Positions 16,550 through 25,447 of a stretch of 64,000 nucleotides of DNA are shown piece after piece; the stretch's first letter is position 1, and every line of letters starts with the position of its first letter. Origin of the DNA: Candidatus Gastranaerophilales bacterium (GTDB lineage: Bacteria > Cyanobacteriota > Vampirovibrionia > Gastranaerophilales > Gastranaerophilaceae); NCBI GenBank assembly GCA_944325825.1, contig CALVBP010000008.1, positions 1 to 64,000 on the forward strand, in the 5' to 3' direction. The translations under genes and the position numbers were made by a program. The notes under the pieces are model-generated. The model made no database searches. It worked only from the letters and a program-made list of their open reading frames with translations, and was not told the DNA's origin.

Positions 16550-16864
16550 ATGAAAATTTCTGCTATTCAACCCAAAATGTACAATCACTATTCAACAAAT
16601 TTATCTTGTAAAAGAAATGAACAACCAATTCCGTCTACCGTTCAAAACCCGTCTTTTAAAGGCAGCGGCAAAGGATTTGTTGCAGGCAGCGGAGCCGGTC
16701 TTATCACAACTCTTATTACAATAAGCGCCGGTGCAATTGCAGGAGCTTTTACCCTCCCGTTAATTATCGGCGGTGGTTTGCTGCTTGGAGGAACTGCTGT
16801 GGGGGGATTCCTCGGAGATAAGATTGAAGATAAAATTACCGGGAAGAAAGATTCAAAAGAATAA
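16550..16864 (+). CDS. small glycine-rich membrane protein with PSFKG tag
   Basis: 104 residues. The N-terminus MKISAIQPKMYNHYSTN...NPSFKG is polar and carries the F-K-G tag also hinted at in the protein at 4198. Residues about 41-92 are glycine/alanine-rich and hydrophobic (GSGAGLITTLITISAGAIAGAF; LIIGGGLLLGGTAVGGFLGD), like glycine-zipper hairpins that insert into membranes. The C-terminus is charged (DKIEDKITGKK). A strong promoter, AAGGAGG and a good terminator surround it, so it is a well-expressed single gene. No known family; a membrane-inserting or phasin-like role is possible. Confidence 0.7.
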   Translation: MKISAIQPKMYNHYSTNLSCKRNEQPIPSTVQNPSFKGSGKGFVAGSGAGLITTLITISAGAIAGAFTLPLIIGGGLLLGGTAVGGFLGDKIEDKITGKKDSKE

Positions 16865-16874
16865 ATAGTATAAA

Positions 16875-16906
16875 AAGCGGAAATTGTAATATTTCCGCTT
16901 TTTTTT
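16875..16906 (+). terminator. rho-independent terminator
   Basis: aagcggaaat (16875-16884), loop, atttccgctt (16891-16900), followed by a T-run to 16906. It closes the 104-aa gene. Confidence 0.85.
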
Positions 16907-16960
16907 CTCCTTAAACCATGGTACAATTAAGCAGATAATAAGTACATACGAGGAGAGATT

Positions 16961-19900
16961 ATGCTTCAAGAAGCAACAAGAGCGATTAATTCCGCATTCA
17001 ATAACAGTTTTATAAAAAAATTAAGCCAATATCTTCACGATTGCGTAAGGGAAGAGGTTAAAAGTTCCACTTTCAGGAACCTGAAAGCAGACAGAGATAA
17101 TAAATGGATTTTCTTAAATCAGGATGATACTTTATTCACACAGGGGCTTGAATATCTAAGACTTGAAGGCTCTGACCCTAAACTTACCGAGCTTATGATT
17201 CAGTCAGAAACCAGCCAGAAAGACAAGTATCTTATCTATGGTTATTTATTCCTTGTTGGAAAAACAAAATCCGGTAAAAAAAATGAGTTCTTAACTCCGC
17301 TTTTGTATTCTCCTTGCCGGCTGGAAAGAAACGGAGTGAACATAAACTGTATGTTAACAGATGAGTTTATTTCCCTCAACACAGGTGCTCTTACGGCTTT
17401 AATGAAAAAAAATGATGACGAAGATGAAACAGAACAGCTGCTTGAAGGACTTTTAGATGTAGTTCCTTCCGTTCCTATTACACAGGAAAAAATGGATATC
17501 TTTTTAACTACCCTAAAATCCATTATCCCTGACATTGATATTTCTCTCAATCATGAAATGGATGTTAAAGAAGATAATGTTACAAAAGATTTTTATAATG
17601 AAAAAATTAATGCTGATAATATTGACGAAATTATTGAAGAAGAGGAAGATTCAGTAAAAAAGGTTTCTACAGCCTATGAAAAAATTCACCTTACAAATCA
17701 ATGTGCAATAATTCTCACGAAGCGTCCGTCTGTTACTGCAGGGGTTTTACATGAACTTACCCAGATAGCTGAAAAACCGAGCGGTGTTTATAGAGAAACT
17801 GTTCTTAATCTTATAAATGAAGAGTATACACAATCAAAACCTACAGATACACAGCAAAAAACTCTGGCAGACTTTTTTCCGGTAACACCTCTTTCTCTAT
17901 CGGATGCTCAGCTAAATGTAATAAAAAATGTTGAAAATACAAAATTGGTTTCAGTTTTCGGACCTCCCGGAACAGGCAAGTCTCAAACTATAGTTAACCT
18001 TGCCGCCCATCTTATAGCTAACGGTAAAACTGTTCTTGTAGCTTCCAGAATGGATAAAGCAGTCGATGTTGTAGCAGAAAGGCTTAACGAACTCGGTGCA
18101 CCGTTTTTGGCACTGAGAGCAGGCAGGCTTAATTACCAGAGAGAACTTTCCATGCAGCTTCAAGACCTTCTTGCAGGTAAAGTCGAGCTTGATGAAGGGG
18201 TTGAGAATTCTATACTCTGTGATACTTCCGATATGGAAAATCTTTTAAAGGCTATAAGTGATTTGGAAAGCAAAGCAGAAAAGATTATTAAGCTTGAAGG
18301 TGACTGGAATAGTTTAAATGAAGAAATTAAGCTGCAGGAGCCTATGCATCAAAACCATCAGTTTATTAAAACAAATTTAAAAGCTGATGAAATTAAATCA
18401 ATTGAAGAAATTATAAATACTTTAACTCAAAATCTTGAAAAAGCCGGATTATGGGCAGGAATTAAGAATGGTTCTGCAATCGGCAGGCTCAAAAAAATCT
18501 TAAAAATATCAAATTTTGATGTAAATAACGAAAATCTTATGGTTTTAAAAAATGAACTTGAGTTTGCGAAACTCGTCTGTAAGGCAAGAATGATTGAAAC
18601 TGAAATTCAAACAATCGGAAATGTTCATATTTTATCGGAACAAATAAGGAATATGCGTAAAAAGCAAAAGCGGCTTGCTATCGACATCCTAAAAACCAAA
18701 AGAAGAGAAGCCTTAAAAGGACTCCTGAGAGATTCTGTAAAAAGACAAAGATTATTTGTACATTCAAAATCTCTTGTGGAAAGGAAGAAAAATCTTCAAA
18801 ACAGACTTTTAGAAACAGAGGACTTCCGCCCGCTTCTGGAAGCTTTTCCTTGCTGGTGTGTAACAACTTATGCAGTTTCCGGCTCTCTTCCAATGAAACC
18901 GGGATTGTTTGATGTTGTTATTATTGATGAAGCTTCTCAATGCGATATCGCAAGCTGTTTCCCCGTACTTTTCAGAGCTAAAAAAGCTGTAGTAGTAGGG
19001 GATGACAAGCAGCTTCCGCATCTTTCGTTCTTAGAAAAAGCTAAAGAACAGTCTTTCTTGAGTCAGTACGGGATTTCTGACAGATATCAGCTTATGTGGA
19101 GATTCAGAACAAACTCAATGTTTGATTTGGCAAATTATTATTCTACCCATCCGGTTCTGTTAGATGAGCACTTTAGAAGTTTGCCTCCGGTGATTAATTT
19201 TTCTAACAAAGAATTTTACGGCGGAAGAATTAAGGTTATGAGAAGAAATGACAACTCCTCTAAAGTTCTTGAAGCGATTGTTGTTCCGGACGGAAAAATT
19301 GATATTGATGCAACAAGAAACCTTCCTGAGATTGAAGCTTTGGTAAAAAAACTCCATGAAATAATAATTGAAGATGAAAGAAAAAATCCGGACAATCCGG
19401 TGAGTATCGGGATAATTTCGCCGTTCAGAGCGCAGGTTGAGCAGTTAAAAATTTCCGTATCCAAGGTGCTTTCTGAACACATGATGGAAAAACACCAAAT
19501 AGAAATCGGTACAGCTCACACTTTCCAGGGTGATGAAAGAGATATTATGCTTATATCCTGGGCTTATGCAAACAACAGCTTCCCGCAGAGTCTTGTATTT
19601 TTACAAAAACCAAACCTGTTTAATGTCGCAATAACAAGAGCAAGATATAAATGTATTAACTTTATATCCAAAAATCCGAGAGAACTTCCGGAAGGTCTCT
19701 TAAGAAGCTATTTTGGCTATATTGAAGAATACGGAAACAGATATTCTCTTATAAATTCCGATGACTTTGATGAAAATGTTTATAAAAACTCCTTCGAAAA
19801 AGAAGTAGCTCAGACTTTCAGAGAAATCGGACATAAGGTTGTCTGCGGAGAAGAGATTGCAGGATTGAGCGCCGATTTGCTTGTAGATGACAGATTTATT

Positions 19901-20065
19901 ATTGAATGCGACGGTGTTGAAGATAAAATTCCGTCTAAAATTTCTAATATGAAAAAACAGGCAATTCTTGAACGTACGGGTATGAAGGTCTCAAGAATCT
20001 CCGCAAGAGAATGGAGCTATTCTCCAAAGGCTTGTATTGATAGAATAATTAACAGCAATCTTTAG
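16961..20065 (+). CDS. DNA2/NAM7-like superfamily 1 helicase with C-terminal nuclease-like domain
   Basis: 1034 residues. Helicase motifs in order: Walker A GPPGTGKSQT near 334, DEASQCD (Walker B) near 655, GDDKQLPH near 682, ISPFRAQ near 817, GTAHTFQGDERDI near 850 and VAITRARYKC near 887. A long charged helical insert (about 425-610) separates the first motifs, as in Upf1/DNA2-like proteins. Residues about 945-1034 form a Vsr/DUF559-like restriction-fold domain (FEKEVAQTF..., ADLLVDDRFIIECDG). Probably acts in DNA repair or defence. GAGGAGA precedes the ATG. priA follows at 24 bp. Confidence 0.85.
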   Translation: MLQEATRAINSAFNNSFIKKLSQYLHDCVREEVKSSTFRNLKADRDNKWIFLNQDDTLFTQGLEYLRLEGSDPKLTELMIQSETSQKDKYLIYGYLFLVGKTKSGKKNEFLTPLLYSPCRLERNGVNINCMLTDEFISLNTGALTALMKKNDDEDETEQLLEGLLDVVPSVPITQEKMDIFLTTLKSIIPDIDISLNHEMDVKEDNVTKDFYNEKINADNIDEIIEEEEDSVKKVSTAYEKIHLTNQCAIILTKRPSVTAGVLHELTQIAEKPSGVYRETVLNLINEEYTQSKPTDTQQKTLADFFPVTPLSLSDAQLNVIKNVENTKLVSVFGPPGTGKSQTIVNLAAHLIANGKTVLVASRMDKAVDVVAERLNELGAPFLALRAGRLNYQRELSMQLQDLLAGKVELDEGVENSILCDTSDMENLLKAISDLESKAEKIIKLEGDWNSLNEEIKLQEPMHQNHQFIKTNLKADEIKSIEEIINTLTQNLEKAGLWAGIKNGSAIGRLKKILKISNFDVNNENLMVLKNELEFAKLVCKARMIETEIQTIGNVHILSEQIRNMRKKQKRLAIDILKTKRREALKGLLRDSVKRQRLFVHSKSLVERKKNLQNRLLETEDFRPLLEAFPCWCVTTYAVSGSLPMKPGLFDVVIIDEASQCDIASCFPVLFRAKKAVVVGDDKQLPHLSFLEKAKEQSFLSQYGISDRYQLMWRFRTNSMFDLANYYSTHPVLLDEHFRSLPPVINFSNKEFYGGRIKVMRRNDNSSKVLEAIVVPDGKIDIDATRNLPEIEALVKKLHEIIIEDERKNPDNPVSIGIISPFRAQVEQLKISVSKVLSEHMMEKHQIEIGTAHTFQGDERDIMLISWAYANNSFPQSLVFLQKPNLFNVAITRARYKCINFISKNPRELPEGLLRSYFGYIEEYGNRYSLINSDDFDENVYKNSFEKEVAQTFREIGHKVVCGEEIAGLSADLLVDDRFIIECDGVEDKIPSKISNMKKQAILERTGMKVSRISAREWSYSPKACIDRIINSNL

Positions 20066-20089
20066 GTTTTTAATATATAATATTAACTA

Positions 20090-22294
20090 ATGAAATATGC
20101 GTTGGTTTTAGTAAATATTAAAGGTCTGGGGGTAAAAACATTCAGTTATATTATACCTCCCGAGATGTCCGAAATTATTCAAATCGGGCAGGCTGTACTT
20201 GTTCCGTTTGGAAGACAGGGCTTGATTAATGCTTTTGTTGTCGGGTTTTCAGACTACCTGCCCGAAGAAATTAAGGCTAAAAAAATTAACCGGATTTTAG
20301 ATCCGACACCTTTGTTTTCAATAAAATACCTGAAACTGCTTGAATGGGTTGCAAACTATTACTGCACGGATTTTGTAACTGTATTAAATGCAGCTATTCC
20401 AATGAAACTTATTGAAAAGAATTCTAAAACAGAACAGTCTGTCGCATTGATTAAGGAAGATTTTACCGGATTAACCAAAAGGCAGAAAGAAATTCTTGAA
20501 CTTTTAAAAGAAGAAGGTAAAATATCGCTTACATACTTTGAAGAAAAAGCTAAAACCACAAGAGCCACAATGAAAAAGCTTGCAGATTCAGGTTATGTTA
20601 AATTTGAACTCGAATATATTTACAGAAACCCGCTTACAATTTTTAAAGATGTAAAAATTGAGCCGCTTTATGAATTGTCTCCGGAACAGCAGGAAGTTTA
20701 TGAGGGTATAAAATCAAAAATGCGCTCACAAAACCCGATTCTGCTCCACGGAGTAACAGCTTCCGGGAAAACAGAGGTTTATTTTAAACTCATAAAAGAT
20801 GTTATAGATTCAGGAAAAAACGTTCTGTTTCTTGCGCCCGAAATTGCTCTCGCTTCTCAGTTAACCAAGCGTCTTGCAAGAAAATTCGGAATAAATGATG
20901 TTGCAATCTGGCATAGCAGCATTTCAGACGGTGAAAAATACGACGTATGGCAGCGGCTTTATAATAACGAAATAAAAATTCTTGCAGGCGCCCGTTCAGC
21001 AGTATTTGCACCTTTGCAGAATATAGGGCTGATAATAATAGACGAAGAACATGAAGGAGCTTATAAGCAGACTAACCCGGCTCCCCGCTATGATGCACGG
21101 ATAGTTGCAAGACGACTTGCGCAATTCCATCAGGCACCGCTTCTCCTTGGCTCTGCTACACCTGATGTTTCAACTTATTATTATGCATTGAATAATAACA
21201 ATCTGTTTCAGATGCTCAAGAGATATAATAACGCTCCGCTTGCCAAGCCGGAAGTTATTAACATGCAGGAATACGGGAAAGCTGCATATAGAGGAATTAT
21301 TTCTAAACCTCTGCAAACAGAAATCAAAGCAGCTGTTGAAAACGGAAATCAGGCAATTCTTCTGATGAACAGAAGAGGGTACTCTACTTATACCCAGTGC
21401 AAATCCTGCGGTACTGTTATTGAATGTCCGGATTGTTCGATTCCTATGGTTTGGCATTCCTCAATCAAAAAATTAAAATGCCATTACTGCAGCAAGGAAA
21501 TGAGTTTCCCTGATTATTGTCCGGTATGCGGAAGCGATGCGCTTTCGAATTCAGGAAGCGGCACTCAAAAGATTGAAGTACTGGTTAAAGAGCTCTTCCC
21601 TGAATACAGGGTTGAGCGTATAGACAGCGATATTTTAACTAAGAAAAATGCCCATATAGAACTCTTAAATAAGTTTCAAAAAGGCGAAATAGATGTTCTT
21701 GTCGGCACACAAATGATAGCAAAAGGATTAGATAATCCAAATGTTACTTTAGTCGGTGTAATCAGTGCGGATACCGGATTTTCAGTACCTGATTTTAGAG
21801 CCTCGGAAAGAGGGTTTCAGCTTCTAACTCAGGTTGCGGGAAGAGCCGGAAGAGGAGAATACAAGGGAAAAGTTCTCTTTCAAACATATAATCCGGATTA
21901 CTATGCTTTTCAGACAGCTAAATCCCAAAATTATGAAAAGTTTTTTGAAACAGAAATAAAAGCAAGACAAGAGTTTGATTATCCGCCATTCAGCCAGATA
22001 ATAAGATTGATTTTATCTTCTCTGAATAACTACAGAGCTGAAAAATCAGCAATGGAGATAGCTTTAAGGCTGAATACCATGACTGAAAAATTCGGATTTA
22101 CGGAATATTTGGAAACTTTAGGACCGACTCCTTGTATAATTGCTAAAATTAACGGTTTTTACAGGTTCCAGATTCTTATAAAAAATAAGCTTTCACAAAA
22201 AGGACACGACTTCGTATCAAGATTTTTAGATAAAATTACTCTTCCAAAGGATATAAAACTTGCAATAGATGTAGATCCGCTGGATATTTTATAG
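20090..22294 (+). CDS. priA: primosomal replication-restart helicase
   Basis: 734 residues; restarts stalled replication forks by loading the replicative helicase. It has the N-terminal 3'-DNA-end-binding domain (YALVLVNIKGLGVKTFSY), Walker A GVTASGKTE near 221, DEEH near 318, a zinc-binding insertion with C-x2-C / C-x2-C / C-x2-C / C-x2-C pairs (about 437-480) and AGRAGRGEYKG near 583. No Shine-Dalgarno is evident: the sequence before ATG is tataatattaacta, so initiation may be leaderless or SD-independent. Convergent with purQ. Confidence 0.96.
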   Translation: MKYALVLVNIKGLGVKTFSYIIPPEMSEIIQIGQAVLVPFGRQGLINAFVVGFSDYLPEEIKAKKINRILDPTPLFSIKYLKLLEWVANYYCTDFVTVLNAAIPMKLIEKNSKTEQSVALIKEDFTGLTKRQKEILELLKEEGKISLTYFEEKAKTTRATMKKLADSGYVKFELEYIYRNPLTIFKDVKIEPLYELSPEQQEVYEGIKSKMRSQNPILLHGVTASGKTEVYFKLIKDVIDSGKNVLFLAPEIALASQLTKRLARKFGINDVAIWHSSISDGEKYDVWQRLYNNEIKILAGARSAVFAPLQNIGLIIIDEEHEGAYKQTNPAPRYDARIVARRLAQFHQAPLLLGSATPDVSTYYYALNNNNLFQMLKRYNNAPLAKPEVINMQEYGKAAYRGIISKPLQTEIKAAVENGNQAILLMNRRGYSTYTQCKSCGTVIECPDCSIPMVWHSSIKKLKCHYCSKEMSFPDYCPVCGSDALSNSGSGTQKIEVLVKELFPEYRVERIDSDILTKKNAHIELLNKFQKGEIDVLVGTQMIAKGLDNPNVTLVGVISADTGFSVPDFRASERGFQLLTQVAGRAGRGEYKGKVLFQTYNPDYYAFQTAKSQNYEKFFETEIKARQEFDYPPFSQIIRLILSSLNNYRAEKSAMEIALRLNTMTEKFGFTEYLETLGPTPCIIAKINGFYRFQILIKNKLSQKGHDFVSRFLDKITLPKDIKLAIDVDPLDIL

Positions 22295-22309
22295 CTGCTC
22301 CAAGCTTTA

Positions 22310-22906
22310 TTAAACAATCTGCTCCAGTTCTTTAAAAACCTTACGTCCGTCATGAAGCTTTAGCCCGGAGCCTACAGCCCTTTCCGGATGCGGCATCATA
22401 CCTATCATCTTATTTTTTCTGTCTATTATACCTGCAATTCTGTCGTCAGAACCGTTTACATTATCACAATATCTCATAAAAACTTCTGTTTCGGATGTTT
22501 TTTTATAATTACCCTGATGATGCGCAATAGGAAGGGTTATAATTTGTCCGCCAAATTCCAATTTGACATTTTTGGAAATAAATTTCATATTACTGTTGTG
22601 GGTAAGAACTCCCGGTAAAATTCCCGATTCGCACAATATCTGAAAGCCATTACAAATCCCAACAATTAAAGATTTACCTGTCGGAAGACTTTTAACCGCA
22701 TTAGTTGTTTTTGCGAGCCTTCCGGCAGACACATAATCCCCGTATGAAAACCCGCCCGGAAGAAAAATAATATCATATCTCTTTTTTATTATTTCATCCT
22801 GAAAAATATACTCACTCTCCCATCCCATAAAATCGCAGGCAAGTTTTGTGTCCTTTTCGCAATTTGTACCTAAAAAAACAACTATTCCGGCTTTTATTTT
22901 TCCCAT
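22310..22906 (-). CDS. purQ: phosphoribosylformylglycinamidine synthase subunit PurQ
   Basis: Glutaminase subunit supplying ammonia to PurL in purine synthesis. 198 residues: FLGTNCEKD start, PGGFSYGDYVSAGRLA oxyanion region at 50-65, nucleophile C85 in VGICNGFQIL, and the His-Glu pair in MMPHPERAVGS near 172. It is somewhat shorter than usual (about 220-230) but all catalytic elements are present. The start overlaps purS by 13 bp; purL is not in the window. Confidence 0.94.
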   Translation of the reverse strand: MGKIKAGIVVFLGTNCEKDTKLACDFMGWESEYIFQDEIIKKRYDIIFLPGGFSYGDYVSAGRLAKTTNAVKSLPTGKSLIVGICNGFQILCESGILPGVLTHNSNMKFISKNVKLEFGGQIITLPIAHHQGNYKKTSETEVFMRYCDNVNGSDDRIAGIIDRKNKMIGMMPHPERAVGSGLKLHDGRKVFKELEQIV

Positions 22907-23145
22907 ACTAATTCACTTACTTCCGTTATAGGGTTGCGTAGCAATTCTTCAATAATTTTGTTTACCTTTTTTTTGGCTTCTTCTTTTGTTTCAGCTATCA
23001 GTGAAAATTCGTAAAATTCCCCTGTTCTGAATTTAAAGCTCTCATTAAAAGAACTTTTTATGGATTCTTCAAGAGTAAGCCCGCGTACATCTTTAATACT
23101 GTCCTTAAGCTTAATAATAATATGTCCCTTATACTCTGTACCCAT
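22894..23145 (-). CDS. purS: phosphoribosylformylglycinamidine synthase subunit PurS
   Basis: Small bridging subunit between PurQ and PurL. From the ATG at 23145 (GGAA upstream) it is 83 residues, the usual size: KGHIIIKLKDSIKDVRGLTLEESI, with the FKFRTGEFYEFSL strand and a C-terminal VSELVWEK. An upstream in-frame ATG at 23208 would extend into the preceding gene and is not supported. The three genes yihY-purS-purQ run closely, with 13 bp between the first two. Confidence 0.9.
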   Translation of the reverse strand: MGTEYKGHIIIKLKDSIKDVRGLTLEESIKSSFNESFKFRTGEFYEFSLIAETKEEAKKKVNKIIEELLRNPITEVSELVWEK

Positions 23146-23158
23146 AATACGAGTTTCC

Positions 23159-24031
23159 TTATTTATTTCCGCCGTATCGTTTGGCAATAATTTCTTCTTT
23201 GCGTTCAAGCTTTGTATAGAGCTGGGAATTTATTTCTCCGCCTATAAGTATCAAAATAGAGGTGTAATAAAGCCATACCATCATTACGGCAAAACCTGCA
23301 ATTGTACCGTATACAAAGTTATAAGTATGAAGGTTGTTAATATAGACCGAAAACAGCCAAGAACCCAATAACCAGGAAACACAAAAGAAAATAGATCCCG
23401 GCAGAGCGCTGTGTCTGCGGAGTTTTTCGTTTCCGCTGAAGTCCGGCAGTATGTAATAACTAAGATATGCCATAATAAATAGGGTCAAAAATGCAACCGG
23501 CCAGCGGACAAATAACATTATGTTTGCAAAGTGCTGGGTCATTCCGAGGTATGTAACCAGAAATTTTATTATAACTTTACCGAAAACGATTAAGTTAACG
23601 CTCAAAAACAGTACAAGTATGTTTACAAAAACCATAATTAAGGCAAGAAGTCTTGAACATAGAAAGCTTCTTGTTTCTTTAACTTTGTATGCTCTGTTTA
23701 ATCCTTTGGCAACAATTGCAACGGTATTTGTAGAAAGAAAAAGTGTTATGCAGAACCCTAAGACAGCAATCAGACCTCCTTTTTTAAAGAAAAATACCTC
23801 GTTTAAGACAGTGTTTACTACATTTACGACATCATGAGGCATTATACTCTGCATAAAAACGAATATCGGCTGCATGAAATTTTGTTTTCCTATATATCCA
23901 AAGATGGCAGTAAGGAATAATAAGAACGGGCAGATACCTATACAGAGCATATATCCCATTTCGGATGCCATTCCGAAATAGTCATGTTCAATAACAGATT
24001 CTACTATATTTCTTAGTGTTTTAAATTTCAC
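23159..24031 (-). CDS. YihY/BrkB family inner-membrane protein
   Basis: 290 residues with about six hydrophobic segments, starting MKFKTLRNIVESVIEHD and GMASEMGYMLCIGICPFLLFLTA, and ending with a charged tail after GGEINSQLYTKLERK. The family (formerly annotated 'ribonuclease BN') contains inner-membrane proteins; its biochemical role is unsettled and the RNase name was an error. It overlaps nrnA by 11 bp and precedes purS, so it sits inside an operon-like run. Confidence 0.88.
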   Translation of the reverse strand: MKFKTLRNIVESVIEHDYFGMASEMGYMLCIGICPFLLFLTAIFGYIGKQNFMQPIFVFMQSIMPHDVVNVVNTVLNEVFFFKKGGLIAVLGFCITLFLSTNTVAIVAKGLNRAYKVKETRSFLCSRLLALIMVFVNILVLFLSVNLIVFGKVIIKFLVTYLGMTQHFANIMLFVRWPVAFLTLFIMAYLSYYILPDFSGNEKLRRHSALPGSIFFCVSWLLGSWLFSVYINNLHTYNFVYGTIAGFAVMMVWLYYTSILILIGGEINSQLYTKLERKEEIIAKRYGGNK

Positions 24032-24974
24032 GTTCTATCTCTTTCAATAATTTTTCGGTAGATTCTTTTATACCGTGTTTCATTGTACACCCTGCAGCAA
24101 AAGTATGACCTCCGCCACCGTAAGTTGAACATATTTTAGCACAATCTATATGCTTTGACCTCATAGATACTTTTGTTGTTTTTGAATCCACCTCTTTAAC
24201 CACAAAAGATACTTCCGTTGAATCTATAGCCCTTAATGTTTCTGCTATTCCGTCAGTATAATCGTCTCCTGCAGAAAACTTTTCCAAATCCTTTTTGTAT
24301 ACAGCTGTATACGCAATTTTGTTATCATGTTTAAATTCTGCTTTATTAACACAGTAATTTTGAAAAAGCACCAGATTTTTTGTTTTTGTTTCATAGCACT
24401 GTTTGTAGAGCTGATTCGGATTCACGCCAAGGTCTACAAGTTCAGAAACAGCTCTAAACACGTTGGACGTTGTATTTTCGAATCTGAAATTGCCCGTATC
24501 GGTCATTATTGCCACATAAAGACACTCTGCCGAATCTTTATCAATTTTCCAATTATGTTCTTTAAAATAATCAAATAAAACTTCTCCGGTTGAACTGGCT
24601 TCCGGATTTATAATATTATAATCACCAAAGTTCGGATTTGTTTTATGGTGATCGATATTCACTCTCACTTTTGCTTTATTAAAGAAAATTTCCGAATCTC
24701 TGACTCTTTCTATAGATGCAACATCCAAAGTTATTACCAAATCATATACCAATGACTGATCATAGTATCTTTCAGCCAGATTTATATTAGGCAGAAATTT
24801 GTAGTTGTATGGGATATTTGACACTACATTCATATCAGCTTTAATTTTAAACCTGTTATAAATCATGGAATACATAGCACACATCGAACCCAACGTATCT
24901 CCGTCAGGGTTAACATGGCTTAATAATAATATCTTTTTTGAACTTTTTATGATATCATCAAGATTACAATTCAT
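24021..24974 (-). CDS. nrnA: DHH/DHHA1 phosphoesterase, NrnA-like
   Basis: 317 residues. N-terminal DHH domain: SHVNPDGDTLGS (19-30), VITLDVASIERV with the metal aspartate, and NIDHHKTNPNFG near 107-118. C-terminal DHHA1 with STYGGGGHTFAAGC near 285-298. These are the features of NrnA-type enzymes that degrade nanoRNA and/or 3'-phosphoadenosine 5'-phosphate. No Shine-Dalgarno is visible; tgaTATTAT ends six bases before the ATG, so the message may be leaderless. Divergent from the DciA-like gene, with only a short shared AT-rich segment between. Confidence 0.9.
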   Translation of the reverse strand: MNCNLDDIIKSSKKILLLSHVNPDGDTLGSMCAMYSMIYNRFKIKADMNVVSNIPYNYKFLPNINLAERYYDQSLVYDLVITLDVASIERVRDSEIFFNKAKVRVNIDHHKTNPNFGDYNIINPEASSTGEVLFDYFKEHNWKIDKDSAECLYVAIMTDTGNFRFENTTSNVFRAVSELVDLGVNPNQLYKQCYETKTKNLVLFQNYCVNKAEFKHDNKIAYTAVYKKDLEKFSAGDDYTDGIAETLRAIDSTEVSFVVKEVDSKTTKVSMRSKHIDCAKICSTYGGGGHTFAAGCTMKHGIKESTEKLLKEIEREI

Positions 24975-25015
24975 TGCATTATAATATCACAAAAATGCAA
25001 TCGTTAAGGAATCGT
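24975..25015. promoter_or_regulatory. compact divergent promoter, nrnA / dciA-like gene
   Basis: The palindromic core attataat (24978-24985) supplies a -10 box on both strands: TATAAT at 24980-24985 on the plus strand, and TATTAT or TATAAT on the minus strand. On the plus side an AAGGA and ATG follow at normal leader length; on the minus side the ATG is almost at the start site. Confidence 0.5.
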
Positions 25016-25354
25016 ATGAAAAAAGTTCTCTATACAGATTTTGAAGGGGTGGAATCCGTCATTAGCTCAATGATGGAAAATCCGCAATTAAAAAAAGCTA
25101 TTACAAAAACTAATTTATACAATTTTTGGGATAAGATTCTGCCTGAAAAATTCAAAGGTAAATCAAAGCCTTACAGTATGCTTCCGGGACGAATAATGGT
25201 TGTTGCATGCGAAAATCCGGTTGTCGCTCAGGAACTTAGTCTCCATAAAATTATTCTTATGAAAAAATTTGAACCCTATTTAAAAACTCTTAAAATGAAA
25301 GTTACTGATATGAGATTTGATGCAAAAAAATGGAATCTGACTACAGGTGAGTAA
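25016..25354 (+). CDS. DUF721 / DciA-like protein
   Basis: About 112 residues from the ATG at 25016, chosen because AAGGA lies five bases upstream; earlier ATGs at 24974 and 24995 fall inside the promoter. The pattern LYNFWDKILPEKFKGKSKPYSMLPGRIMVVACENPVVAQELSLHKIILMKKF matches DUF721: the W-x-x-(I/V)(V/L) core, then a G-x-(L/I)-x-V-x-(V/A)-x-(S/N)-x-x-x-A-x-x-L strand-helix. DciA proteins load the replicative helicase in bacteria lacking DnaC/DnaI loaders. Family call fairly good, role inferred. Confidence 0.78.
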   Translation: MKKVLYTDFEGVESVISSMMENPQLKKAITKTNLYNFWDKILPEKFKGKSKPYSMLPGRIMVVACENPVVAQELSLHKIILMKKFEPYLKTLKMKVTDMRFDAKKWNLTTGE

Positions 25355-25394
25355 TGGACATTTCAAGATAAACACTTTAGTAGAGTGGTTACTC

Positions 25395-25423
25395 TTTACC
25401 CTTAAGTATATTCATGTTAACAT
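25395..25423 (+). promoter_or_regulatory. likely secA promoter
   Basis: TTTACC (25395-25400), 17-bp spacer, TAACAT (25418-25423), about 25 bases before the secA start, which carries GGAGAGG. Confidence 0.5.
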
Positions 25424-25447
25424 CTTCATGATTGGAGAGGATATGTA

